From Zobellia alginiliquefaciens (GTDB taxonomy: Bacteria > Bacteroidota > Bacteroidia > Flavobacteriales > Flavobacteriaceae), in NCBI RefSeq assembly GCF_029323795.1, contig NZ_CP119758.1:3720001-3784000 (forward strand): 64,000 bases of DNA, in the 5' to 3' direction. The translations under genes and the position numbers were made by a program. Position 1 is the first letter of the stretch. The number at the start of each line of letters is the position of its first letter. The notes beneath the pieces are model-generated. The model was not told the DNA's origin. It searched no databases and saw only the letters and a list, made by a program, of their open reading frames with translations. Positions 17,148 to 25,934 of this stretch are shown here, in pieces.

Positions 17148-18293
17148 AAATTTTAAACACACAGGCTGAGGCAATTTTGCTTCATGACCCGTAAAGGACA
17201 ATAGTCCAGAGCTTGCATCTCTTTTAAATACAGTTATATTTCCCGTTTTTCTGTTCGCTACGAGCAGAAAATTATTATCCGGTGATAGTGAGAAGTTTCT
17301 AGGCCAATCACCCTGAACGGACTCGGTCCCCAGTAAATTCAACTGTCCTGTATCGGATACGGAAAAGGTTGCTATACTGTTATGGCCTCTATTACTTGCA
17401 TATAGAAATTTACCATCATTGCTCAAGTGAATATCGGCACAGGCGTTATCTCCATCGTAATCTTCCGGTAAAGTACTTTTCTTATCAATTCTGGTAAAAG
17501 TTCCCGTTTCGGTATCCACATTGGCAGAAACTACGGAACTTCCTAATTCATTAATTATGTACACCCTGTTTTTTGTTGGATGAAAAATAAGATGACGTGG
17601 ACCATCCCCAGGATCCAATTGTAAGGCTATATGCACCTTTCCTAGCTTATCATCACTATCAATGGGGTAGGCGAGTATTTTATCGATTCCTAAATCTACG
17701 GCATATAAAAAGTCACCTGCTTTACTGAATTTTACACAGTGCGCATGCGCCGATTTCTGATTTTTATGAGGTCCTGTGCCAACATGTTGTTTGGCATCTG
17801 GTTGGTCTATGATATTTCCTTTTTCATCAACAGGGTACATAACAATACCTCCTGAACCATAATTGGCAGCGGCAAGAAGATCTTCCTTAGGACTTAACTC
17901 AATGTAACAAGCACCATCGCCTTCACTGGAAAAATTTGAGGTTTTGGTTAATTGAGTTCCGTCTTCGTTCCACTCAAATGCCGATACACTTCCCGGTTTT
18001 GTTCCGTTGGAAGAATATACGCGCTTGCCATCTTTGGAGAGGTATAAATACCCAGAATTGTCTTCTTTCACCAAATGCTCTGAATTTGATAACTCTCCGG
18101 TCTCAGCATTAAAGTCTAATTGATATATACCTTGTTCGTCACCGCTTGCATGCGTCCCGACGAGTAGTTTTAAATTTGAATTTTCAATCTCTTGTTCAGC
18201 ATTGTCCATAACCGTTTTTTTAGGCTCGTTTTTACATGAAAGTAACGTTGTTACGAGAATAAAAAATACTAGATAATTTGAAAAATGTTTCAT
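17142..18293 (-). CDS. Lactonase-fold seven-bladed beta-propeller lipoprotein (6-phosphogluconolactonase-like)
   Basis: 383 residues. Lipoprotein signal with lipobox LLSC (Cys near 20). The rest is the lactonase/YbhE propeller: a repeated pattern of SKDGKRVYSSN, SKAGDFLYAVDLGID, HPTKNRVYIINELGS, SNDGKFLYASNRGHNS and SPDNNFLLVANRKT. Family members hydrolyse sugar lactones; being lipid-anchored outside the inner membrane, this copy would meet free aldonolactones rather than 6-phosphogluconolactone. It is the last gene of the long minus-strand block, 18 bases after the GH9-like gene. A lactonase at the end of a locus full of sugar oxidoreductases fits an oxidative branch, which is an inference. 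Confidence 0.85.
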   Translation of the reverse strand: MKHFSNYLVFFILVTTLLSCKNEPKKTVMDNAEQEIENSNLKLLVGTHASGDEQGIYQLDFNAETGELSNSEHLVKEDNSGYLYLSKDGKRVYSSNGTKPGSVSAFEWNEDGTQLTKTSNFSSEGDGACYIELSPKEDLLAAANYGSGGIVMYPVDEKGNIIDQPDAKQHVGTGPHKNQKSAHAHCVKFSKAGDFLYAVDLGIDKILAYPIDSDDKLGKVHIALQLDPGDGPRHLIFHPTKNRVYIINELGSSVVSANVDTETGTFTRIDKKSTLPEDYDGDNACADIHLSNDGKFLYASNRGHNSIATFSVSDTGQLNLLGTESVQGDWPRNFSLSPDNNFLLVANRKTGNITVFKRDASSGLLSFTGHEAKLPQPVCLKFR

Positions 18294-18311
18294 GTTAAAA
18301 ATGACGTTAAA

Positions 18312-20252
18312 TTAGTGCTGTACGTTCAGGGTCAAAGATTGTTCAAATCCTAAGAACCCGTAAGATAGTTCTAAAATATTTACATCTGTATTTTTGGGAA
18401 TTTTAAACTTGGTAGTAAAGATTCCAGTGTTTATACCTGTTTCGGTAAGCGCTATTTTTTCAGTTTGTTCCCCTGTTTTTAATAGAACCCAGCCTTTATC
18501 TTTAGTGTTTCTGTCCACATTAAGAGCTGCTTTTAACAGGATATTCACCGTCTGACCGGGTTTTACCTCGCTAATTTCTGTTGTACTTTCAGAATCAAGA
18601 ATTTTTAGACTATGACTGCCCAAAGTAGAAAAGGTTAGCGTAGCTTGCCATCCACGGTTGGAGATGCCCCAACCTTCTGTTGCGTAGGCATTTTTACCAA
18701 AAACCCGACCTTCATTTTTACCTTCAATCGCTTCCACGGTTTCGGCTATAGGAAATTGACTATCCAATGGAGAACCATCTAAAGTTCCTCTTACTTTGCC
18801 CAATTCCCCATACCCATGCGGATGGGATTGTGGCCATCCTTTTTCAACCCCTGGCCAATAACCACCAATTTTCACTCGGTCATCACTTTTGTTGCTCAGG
18901 TGGGTGCCAACAGGGTTTACACCAAAAACAAAATCAGTTTGTGCCCATCCTAATGCTCGTAGCTCAGGGTCTTCCAATAGGTAGGCTATAGCGAACATAG
19001 ATCCGCCAAGAGCAGGTGCACCTCCCAATTCTTTGGTTTTTGGGTGAGCCCATTCGGTTTCGCTATGCATGCGATATTTCCAGAAATTATTGGTTTTTTG
19101 TTTCATGTGAAGTGCCCAGGCTTCCAGTTTTTCTTTGGTCTCTTTTGGTGCTTTTTCAGGCGCCAATAATAAAAAGAAAGATAATGCTTGTGGGGTAATA
19201 TGTTCTGCATTTCTAATCCACCACATATGTCTGGGATTTTCAAAATCCCAATTCTTTATAATATCCGATGCACCGGCTTGTGCCCATTTTAGAAATTTTT
19301 CCGGTGAACCATCTTTTTCATGTCTTTCACATTCATACATTAAAAGATTACGAAAAACCGATTGCCCGTAGGCATTGCCCATTTCATTGAATTCCTGAAA
19401 ACCTTGGTCTACCCATTTGGTACTATACGTCCAAAACCGGACCACCTTATGCCGGTCATAGGCTTCCCAGTTGTCCAAGCAGGCTTTTCGATATTTTTGA
19501 TAGGTTTCTTCGTCTAGATGCGGTTTTAGAAAAGTATGGTATGCAGCGCAAACTGCAGCCAGTTGATCTAAAGTATTCCAATAATCATAGGTCATTCTGG
19601 GTTGTCCTTGGTAGCCTAAAGTACCATGGCGTTTTTTTACGGGACCGTTATAATCTACATACTTGTACGCAAATTCGGCATGCCAAAGAATCAGTTCAAT
19701 GAGGTCGGCTACTTTTTTATCGCCCAATTCAGATTTCCAGTTGTCAAAAAGCGCAGGGTTACTGGCATATTGTAGAATTTCAAAAATAGTTTCTAATCCG
19801 TAAGCACCACCATCACGCGTAGGTCCTCCACCGTAGACCGCAGCCATATCATAGGTGTTTAAATCTGAAAATCCTCTGGCATCTACAAAAAAGTCATAGG
19901 CTAATTTTGAGGATGTTGTTTCCAGAAGGTGATCGGCTACTAAAAATGGAACCGAACTGCCATGGCCATCAACCGTAATTATAAATTCATCGGTAATTCC
20001 GTCCGGATTAAAATCTGAAAACCAACCTTCGTTGTTCAGTATTTCTCCTTCAAAAACAACTTTTGAAGTGCCGGTGTTTGTAATTTTAAAAGAAGTACCA
20101 TCTTCGGCCCCATAGCAAACAAAGCGTTTTGATTCGTTTAGGTTATAGCCTAATTGATTGACATAGGGTTCAAACTTTCTGGTTTCATTTGTTTCCTGGG
20201 CATTGCAATACATAGAAGCCAATATTAAGGCTGCCAATACTATTTTTTTCAT
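18312..20252 (-). CDS. GH9-like exported glycoside hydrolase candidate
   Basis: 646 residues with a signal peptide (ASMYCNAQ). The N-terminal ~100 residues start YVNQLGYNLNESKRFVCYG, like the Ig-like domain before GH9 catalytic domains. The middle is all-helical with (alpha/alpha)6-type spacing, including TRDGGAYGLET. Near residue 440 comes FVFGVNPVGTHLSN, like the NPxGxS element of GH9, and YATEGWGISNRGWQ sits where GH9 enzymes have their catalytic Glu motif. A ~90-residue C-terminal beta domain follows. Classical GH9 active-site motifs are only partly conserved, so this may be a divergent exo-acting branch or a distinct (alpha/alpha)6 family. It lies between a sulfatase and the lactonase. 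Confidence 0.6.
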   Translation of the reverse strand: MKKIVLAALILASMYCNAQETNETRKFEPYVNQLGYNLNESKRFVCYGAEDGTSFKITNTGTSKVVFEGEILNNEGWFSDFNPDGITDEFIITVDGHGSSVPFLVADHLLETTSSKLAYDFFVDARGFSDLNTYDMAAVYGGGPTRDGGAYGLETIFEILQYASNPALFDNWKSELGDKKVADLIELILWHAEFAYKYVDYNGPVKKRHGTLGYQGQPRMTYDYWNTLDQLAAVCAAYHTFLKPHLDEETYQKYRKACLDNWEAYDRHKVVRFWTYSTKWVDQGFQEFNEMGNAYGQSVFRNLLMYECERHEKDGSPEKFLKWAQAGASDIIKNWDFENPRHMWWIRNAEHITPQALSFFLLLAPEKAPKETKEKLEAWALHMKQKTNNFWKYRMHSETEWAHPKTKELGGAPALGGSMFAIAYLLEDPELRALGWAQTDFVFGVNPVGTHLSNKSDDRVKIGGYWPGVEKGWPQSHPHGYGELGKVRGTLDGSPLDSQFPIAETVEAIEGKNEGRVFGKNAYATEGWGISNRGWQATLTFSTLGSHSLKILDSESTTEISEVKPGQTVNILLKAALNVDRNTKDKGWVLLKTGEQTEKIALTETGINTGIFTTKFKIPKNTDVNILELSYGFLGFEQSLTLNVQH

Positions 20253-20282
20253 TCTATCTTCAGTTTGTATAACGGAGTTATT

Positions 20283-21770
20283 TTATTGGGTAACCGCATA
20301 TTGAGTACGCAGCTCGTTAAGTTCTTTTTTCATTTCAGCAACCTTTTTTTCGGTGGCCGAAGTACCATACATATTGTTCATTTCCGAAGGGTCATTTTTT
20401 AAGTCATAAAACTCCCACTCTTCCCCGTTAGGAACATCCTCGCCATAAAACCGAATGAGTTTGTAGCGTTTATTTGCAACCCCTTCATGACGACGTACCG
20501 CATGTGCTCCAGGGTATTCATAGTAATGGTAGTACATAGATTTTCGCCAGTTTTTAGGGGCTTTTCCCTTTAGAAGCGGTACTACACTTTTACCTTGCAT
20601 ATCATTTGGAATAGGGGCATCGGCAAGATCAAGAAAGGTTTCTGCAAAATCTATATTCTGAACCAATTCGGTATTGACGCTTCCCGGTTTAACGGTACCG
20701 GGCCATTTTACGATAAGGGGTGTACGGAAAGATTCTTCATACATAAAACGTTTATCGAACCAGCCGTGTTCACCCATATAAAAACCCTGATCAGAAGAAT
20801 AGATTACGATGGTATTTTCATCAAGCCCTTGCGCTTTCAACGAAGCCATTATTTCGCCCACACTTTCGTCTACGGACCAAATGCAACGTAAATAGTCTTT
20901 AATGTAGGTTTGATATTTCCATTTAACAAGGTCTTTGCCTTTAAGGTTATCCGCTTTGAACTTTTCAAAACGCTGTTTGTACCTTGGGTCGTTCGCGTAG
21001 CGGTCACCTTCGGCTTTTAAATCAATATGGGTATTCATGCTTGTGGCAATATCCATTTCTTGTTTATGGGCCGCTGTAGTACGTGTAGCATAATCATCAA
21101 AAAAGTTGTCCGGCTCGGGAATTTCTACGTCTTCATATTTGTTCATATAGCGCTCCGCAGGGTCCCAATTACGATGTGGTGCTTTATGGTGTACCATCAT
21201 CATAAACGGTTTGTCCTGATCACGCTCGTTTTCAAGCCAGTTAAGGGCTCGGTCTGTAATAACATCCGTTACATATTCACCTTTGTAATTGGTATTACCT
21301 TCTTCGGTGATAAAATCGGGATTGTAGTATTTTCCTTGTCCCGGTAACACCTCCCAATAATCAAAACCTTGCATTTTACCTGGCAGGTGTATCTTTCCGA
21401 TCATAGCCGTTTGATAACCGTTCTGACGAAGGATTTTCTGAAACTGTTGTTGATCGTGGTCAAAAATGGTTTTCTTGGTGTTGTCCAGTTTTTTATGGAG
21501 GTGGCTCATTTTTCCCGTCAATAAAGTGGCTCTACTAGGGGCACATATAGAATTTTCAACATAAGCTTTATCAAATCGCATTCCCTGGGCAGCCAATTTA
21601 TCAATGTTTGGGGTAGGGTTTAAAGTTTGAAGTTTACCGCCATACGCACCAATAGTTTGATAGGAATGGTCATCGGAAAAAATCCAAACAATATTAGGTT
21701 TCTTTTCTTGTGCGATTGAGAGTAGTGGAAGTAGTGAAGCCACTAAAAAGAAGAATTTGTTGAGTTTCAT
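20283..21770 (-). CDS. S1-family sulfatase (formylglycine type)
   Basis: 495 residues from the ATG at 21770, which begins directly with the signal peptide (KLNKFFFLVASLLPLLSIAQ); an in-frame start 21 bases upstream is less likely. The metal-binding start is NIVWIFSDDHSYQTIGAYGG. The formylglycine site is C76 in ICAPSRATLLTG, and GKIHLPGKM is the second lysine/histidine motif. The C-terminal EFYDLKNDPSEMNNM is typical of the family. It removes sulfate esters from oligosaccharides in the periplasm. It starts 29 bases after the stop of another sulfatase, so the two are co-transcribed. Regiospecificity cannot be read from sequence alone. Confidence 0.95.
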   Translation of the reverse strand: MKLNKFFFLVASLLPLLSIAQEKKPNIVWIFSDDHSYQTIGAYGGKLQTLNPTPNIDKLAAQGMRFDKAYVENSICAPSRATLLTGKMSHLHKKLDNTKKTIFDHDQQQFQKILRQNGYQTAMIGKIHLPGKMQGFDYWEVLPGQGKYYNPDFITEEGNTNYKGEYVTDVITDRALNWLENERDQDKPFMMMVHHKAPHRNWDPAERYMNKYEDVEIPEPDNFFDDYATRTTAAHKQEMDIATSMNTHIDLKAEGDRYANDPRYKQRFEKFKADNLKGKDLVKWKYQTYIKDYLRCIWSVDESVGEIMASLKAQGLDENTIVIYSSDQGFYMGEHGWFDKRFMYEESFRTPLIVKWPGTVKPGSVNTELVQNIDFAETFLDLADAPIPNDMQGKSVVPLLKGKAPKNWRKSMYYHYYEYPGAHAVRRHEGVANKRYKLIRFYGEDVPNGEEWEFYDLKNDPSEMNNMYGTSATEKKVAEMKKELNELRTQYAVTQ

Positions 21771-21799
21771 ATGGAGTTGTTTTGAGTTCAAGTGATTTG

Positions 21800-23251
21800 T
21801 TATAGTTTCCCGATTTCTCGGTTCTCGGTACCTTTTTCGATACCAACGTTAAGGTCGCCAAGTTCTTTTCTAGCTTTATTGACCTCAAGCATCAGTTCTT
21901 TTACTTTTTCTGGGTAATAAGCAATTACGTTGAACCTTTCGCCTGGGTCACGCATCATGTCGTAAAGTTCAGGTTCCTCAACAACCGTTTTTATGCGTCT
22001 ACCACCATTACCGTTATTACCGGGTTCTGTGTTATAGCTGGCGTAAGTATGGGGCAATACCAGTTTCCAATTGCCTTTTCGTACTCCGTTTAGGTTGTTC
22101 TTCCCGTGATAATATAATATGGTGTTACGGGGCGTTTCGGAAAATTTTCCTTTCCAGAGAGATGAAATATCTACGCCATCTATTTTATGGTTGGATAATT
22201 TTCCGTTTGTAATGGCCGCGAACGTAGGAAGTAAATCTACGGCACAGGCCAATTTGTGCGTAACCGTTCCTTCTGGAGTATTGCCTGGCCACCGAATGAT
22301 AAAGGGCACACGTTGTCCGCCTTCCCAACTGGTGGTTTTCCCCTCGCGTAAACCACCGGAAGACCCAGCATGATTTCCGAAATTTAGCCAAGGCCCATTA
22401 TCCGTGGTAAAAATAAAGATGGTATTATCGGCAATTCCGTTTGTTTTAAGGGCCTTATCGATTTCACCAACGGACCAATCAATTTCCATCATCGCATCGC
22501 CGTAAAGTCCTTGCTCGCTTTTTCCCCTAAACTTATCCGAAACGCCCAGCGGTATATGGGCCATGGTGTGCGGTACATATAGAAAAAAGGGCTCGTCTGC
22601 ATTTCGATTTATAAAGTCGACAGCTTTTTCAGTGTAGATCGTAGTTAGTTGGTCTTGATCCTGTAAATTCTTGATGTAGGATGTAGCTTTGTTTCCTTCA
22701 ATTAAAGGTAGGTCCGGAAAGTTAGCTCTGTTCATCTTATCGGAAAGATTTTCACCGGTAACATTATCTTGTGGCCACATGTCATTAGAGTAGGGCAGGC
22801 CAACAAATTCGTCAAACCCATGTTGTAGAGGTAAGAATGCTTTTTGCCAGCCCAAATGCCATTTCCCAAAACATGCCGTTTTATAGTCTTGCTTTTTGAA
22901 CATTTCTGCAATGGTAAGTTCGTCTTTGTTCAGTCCAATGTCATGTTTTGGGAAAAGTGCACCTGAAAACCCTATTCTATTGGGGTAACAACCGGTTAAA
23001 AGACCTGCTCGCGATGCGCTGCAAACCGGTTGCGCGGCATAATAATTGGTAAATCGTGTGCCTTTAGCGGCCAGATGGTCAATATTTGGGGTTTCAAAAC
23101 CCGTGGCACCATACACACCAACATCCCCATAGCCTTCGTCATCAATAAAAACGAGAACTACGTTAGGTGGGCGATTATTTTGATTTTGTCCAAAGCAGGG
23201 ATTGATAGGGAGTAGGGCGATTAAAACGAGAAAAATAGACGAGTATTTCAT
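21800..23251 (-). CDS. S1-family sulfatase (formylglycine type)
   Basis: 483 residues with signal peptide (SSIFLVLIALLPINPCFGQ). Metal ligands in NVVLVFIDDEGYGDVG, the formylglycine cysteine C77 in VCSASRAGLLTG, GKWHLG, and the DNGPW segment (FTTDNGPW) are all present. The overall pattern resembles arylsulfatase A / N-acetylgalactosamine-6-sulfatase-like S1 enzymes. It is exported to the periplasm. It follows the GH117 gene after a 176-base gap containing a 15-bp perfect inverted repeat, so the sulfatase-to-lactonase genes may form their own transcript or a differently expressed segment. Confidence 0.95.
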   Translation of the reverse strand: MKYSSIFLVLIALLPINPCFGQNQNNRPPNVVLVFIDDEGYGDVGVYGATGFETPNIDHLAAKGTRFTNYYAAQPVCSASRAGLLTGCYPNRIGFSGALFPKHDIGLNKDELTIAEMFKKQDYKTACFGKWHLGWQKAFLPLQHGFDEFVGLPYSNDMWPQDNVTGENLSDKMNRANFPDLPLIEGNKATSYIKNLQDQDQLTTIYTEKAVDFINRNADEPFFLYVPHTMAHIPLGVSDKFRGKSEQGLYGDAMMEIDWSVGEIDKALKTNGIADNTIFIFTTDNGPWLNFGNHAGSSGGLREGKTTSWEGGQRVPFIIRWPGNTPEGTVTHKLACAVDLLPTFAAITNGKLSNHKIDGVDISSLWKGKFSETPRNTILYYHGKNNLNGVRKGNWKLVLPHTYASYNTEPGNNGNGGRRIKTVVEEPELYDMMRDPGERFNVIAYYPEKVKELMLEVNKARKELGDLNVGIEKGTENREIGKL

Positions 23252-23283
23252 GTAAGCGGTGGTTTGGTTGTCATTGAACTATA

Positions 23284-23344
23284 AAAGGACTTTTTTGAAC
23301 GAGCAAGAGGATAGATAGCTCCTTGATCCTCAAAAAAGTCCTTT
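23284..23344 (-). terminator. 15-bp perfect inverted repeat between GH117 and sulfatase genes
   Basis: AAAGGACTTTTTTGA (23284-23298) is exactly complementary to 23330-23344, with a 31-base spacer. On the minus strand the second arm carries a T-rich end, so it can act as a terminator or processing hairpin downstream of the GH117 gene. A shorter alternative stem (GAGGAT/ATCCTC) overlaps it. Confidence 0.6.
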
Positions 23345-23427
23345 GCTAAATGTAAGGTATTTATTAAGCTTTTACCACTGTTTAACAACCTACTCACGGA
23401 CTGTTATAATTTCAAAGGGAAACTGTT

Positions 23428-24729
23428 TTATCGTCCTTCGGGATTTCTATTTTCATTAGGTTTTTGTGCAAAATAAACTTCAGGGTCATGATACACTCCT
23501 GTTTTTTTATAAGAGGGAATATCAACATCTAAACTCAGGTCACAATCAAAACGCGCCATAATGGAATATGCTTTTTTAGAGCTCCTGCCCGCATTTGTGA
23601 AATGACTAAGTCCCCAAGTAACTCCTCTTCCGTTACCCGAATCGGTAAAAGCATCCGCAGCAAAAGGAGCTGCTGCCGTAGGTGCTAGGGACACAACCGA
23701 AGCAATTTCAAAATTGACACCATCTTTGGCATATTGCATGGTGTATCTTTCATTACCATCTTTTATGGCCAATGTGGCTACACCTTCCTTAAACGGGAAA
23801 TAAGTGGTCTCGTGTCCGGAAGTCATAACTGGGTTTAAAGGGTGTTTTTCAAATGGACCAAGGGGATCTTCGGCAATGGCAAGACCATGACCTACGGCAT
23901 ACTTATCACGAATGTCCGGCCACTTATTATAGGCGGCTTTGTAATACAGGTGAATTTTTCCCTTGTAAACTATGGGCTGTGGATCGTGTGTGGCATCCTG
24001 ATCCCATTCCCCTTTCTTTCCAAAAGGAATTACAGAATCTCCTCCATGTGTCCATGGACCGGCAGGTGAATCGGCATACGATACGGAAACCGGGCACCAG
24101 TCACCTCTCAATCCACTTGGCTCGTTAAAGGCTTGGTAGTAGAGGTAGTATTTTCCTTTCCAAATTAAAATATCGGGAGTAGCAACCGAGCGCCAACCAG
24201 GATTTGGTTTTTCAGGTCTTTTAATAGCGATACCTTCTTCTTTCCATGAGTTTCCGTCTTCACTCGTAGCATACCAAATATCGCAAAGGTCCCAATCCGT
24301 AGAGGGAATTTCATCTGTAGCCTCTTTAGCACGGTTCCAACCAATAGGTGGCACTTTGGTGTCCCTTTTGGTGTAGTACATGTAGTATTTGCCATCTACC
24401 AAAATGGGTCTTGAAGGGTCACGACGCGATACGGTTCCATCACCGCCATTGTAGTCAAAACCTTTTAAACGTGTGTATTTAAATTGAGAAAAAAGTTCGT
24501 TGTCCTGTACTCTTGGAGCTGGATAATCAAACATACGTTCGGCTGCAGCACTCAATGGCATATCGGGTTTTTCCGCAGGTAGTTTATGTGGAAATACTTG
24601 ATGTTCCGTTGAAGCGGTTTCTTCGGAAGCGGCAGGAGCTTTTTCTGATTTAGAATCTGAACAGGCAATGAAAGAACCCGCCAGTAAAAAACTCAAAAAA
24701 TAGTGTTTGTACAGAGGTTTGAGCTGCAT
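23428..24729 (-). CDS. GH117 family exo-hydrolase, lipoprotein (alpha-1,3-L-neoagarooligosaccharide hydrolase-like)
   Basis: 433 residues with lipobox IAC (lipid Cys 23). The N-terminal helical element KPDMPLSAAAERMFDYP is the GH117 dimerisation-type start, followed by the five-bladed propeller. Catalytic residues by family analogy are D104 in SRRDPS, D249 in ATHDPQPI, and H306-E307 in TSGHETTYF. GH117 enzymes release 3,6-anhydro-L-galactose from the non-reducing end of neoagaro-oligosaccharides, though not all paralogues have that activity. The protein should face the periplasm or cell surface. Its start shares 17 identical bases with the GH2 gene at 28985. A second GH117 lies at 59.8-61.1 kb, and divergence between them may mean different substrates. 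Confidence 0.93.
   Translation of the reverse strand: MQLKPLYKHYFLSFLLAGSFIACSDSKSEKAPAASEETASTEHQVFPHKLPAEKPDMPLSAAAERMFDYPAPRVQDNELFSQFKYTRLKGFDYNGGDGTVSRRDPSRPILVDGKYYMYYTKRDTKVPPIGWNRAKEATDEIPSTDWDLCDIWYATSEDGNSWKEEGIAIKRPEKPNPGWRSVATPDILIWKGKYYLYYQAFNEPSGLRGDWCPVSVSYADSPAGPWTHGGDSVIPFGKKGEWDQDATHDPQPIVYKGKIHLYYKAAYNKWPDIRDKYAVGHGLAIAEDPLGPFEKHPLNPVMTSGHETTYFPFKEGVATLAIKDGNERYTMQYAKDGVNFEIASVVSLAPTAAAPFAADAFTDSGNGRGVTWGLSHFTNAGRSSKKAYSIMARFDCDLSLDVDIPSYKKTGVYHDPEVYFAQKPNENRNPEGR
24713..24729 (-). repeat. 17-bp direct repeat covering a start codon, copy 1
   Basis: AGAGGTTTGAGCTGCAT (plus-strand reading) encodes the first codons MQLKPL of the GH117 lipoprotein. The same 17 bases recur at 28969-28985 at the start of the GH2 gene. 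Confidence 0.7.
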
Positions 24730-24778
24730 AATATGTGGTTTAGAGTTTGAAATGAGTTTTTAGTTTGTAAGTGTTTAG

Positions 24779-25930
24779 TTATTTGTTTTTTTCGATTTTT
24801 AAAGGAATCTGAATATTGAACGATTCTCGAACCCCATTAGCATCAAGAGTATCGGCAGCGCATAGCAGTGCAACCGGTTCTCCATTTTCTCTGAAAACTT
24901 GCGGCCGTTCTAGATGGGTAAATTGTTGTTCGCGGCCATTTTTCCAGGTTACAATGCGCTTAGAGATTTCAAAGTTCTTGGCCTTTTCCCACTTAATACC
25001 ATCTTCAGAATCATAATGTACCAAAGAGAATTCACGTTTTTTGCCTTCATGTTTTATACGTTTTACAATCGCTCTAAATTTACCGTCTTGGTACCAGATA
25101 TAAGGGTCTTCCGCAGGGAAACGTTCACCTTCGAATGTAAAGACAGGATCAGGATATTTTTTGAAGGGACCTGTGGGCGAATCCGCAATAGCTACCATAT
25201 GTACTACAGGACCACCGCCTGGCAATGGGTCTGTTTTGCCAACAGCCTTATATACCATTAATATTTTTCCATTTGGCATTTGACAAACGGATGGGTTTGA
25301 AGTCATTAGAGCGTCATAAGAATCATCATTAGGGGAAACATCTAAAACGGGCTTGTCAAAACGTTTCCAAGGTCCGTTGGGGGAGTCGGCAACGGCAACA
25401 CCAATACGTTGATTGTTACGGTGTACCCAGTTAATCTTGGGTTTACCGGGGGTACTTACAATCTTTTTGTCTCCGGTATTACCCATATAATACAAGTAGT
25501 ATTTTCCGTTAAACTTATGCACAGTTGGGTTATGGGTGGTAGAACCGTCCCAAAATTCAGCACCGCGGTCGGGTAATGTCACATCTTTATGCTCAAAAGG
25601 TCCGAAAGGCGATTCTGAAACCGCATGGGCCACTTCTGAATAATTTACCCATTCCCAACCTATATTCTTAAGCCATCGGGAATAGAACATATGGTATAGT
25701 CCGTCTTCTCCTTTGACCAACGACCCGCCCCAGATGCTCAAACTATCATTTCTGAAAACGGATTTTGGAGAAACTTCACCGAATTCTATTTTATAATCGG
25801 GAACCGCTTCGTTCGCAGCAATATTTGAGTTTGCCAAGGTTTCAGCTTCCGAGTTTGATTTCTTTTCCGATTTGCACGAAAAGAGAAGTGAAACTGTGGC
25901 AAAGGCAAGAATTACATTTAATTTTTTCAT
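24779..25930 (-). CDS. Five-bladed beta-propeller hydrolase (GH43/GH117-like), lipoprotein
   Basis: 383 residues from the ATG at 25930; an in-frame TTG 15 bases upstream would overlap the preceding gene. Lipobox FSC (Cys 19). The body has propeller-style repeats: GLYHMFYSRWLKN, HAVSESPFGPFEHKD, HNPTVHKFNGKYYLYYMG, VADSPNGPWKRFDKP, NPSVCQMPNGKILMVYKAVG and EDPYIWYQDGKFRAIVKR. Acidic residues in HNP, SNP and EDP contexts are candidates for an active site. It is homologous to the C-terminal domain of the 824-residue protein at 55.6-58.1 kb, but I cannot assign either to a numbered family. The start is 4 bases after the GH2 stop, so translational coupling is likely. Confidence 0.75.
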   Translation of the reverse strand: MKKLNVILAFATVSLLFSCKSEKKSNSEAETLANSNIAANEAVPDYKIEFGEVSPKSVFRNDSLSIWGGSLVKGEDGLYHMFYSRWLKNIGWEWVNYSEVAHAVSESPFGPFEHKDVTLPDRGAEFWDGSTTHNPTVHKFNGKYYLYYMGNTGDKKIVSTPGKPKINWVHRNNQRIGVAVADSPNGPWKRFDKPVLDVSPNDDSYDALMTSNPSVCQMPNGKILMVYKAVGKTDPLPGGGPVVHMVAIADSPTGPFKKYPDPVFTFEGERFPAEDPYIWYQDGKFRAIVKRIKHEGKKREFSLVHYDSEDGIKWEKAKNFEISKRIVTWKNGREQQFTHLERPQVFRENGEPVALLCAADTLDANGVRESFNIQIPLKIEKNK

Positions 25931-25934
25931 ATTT

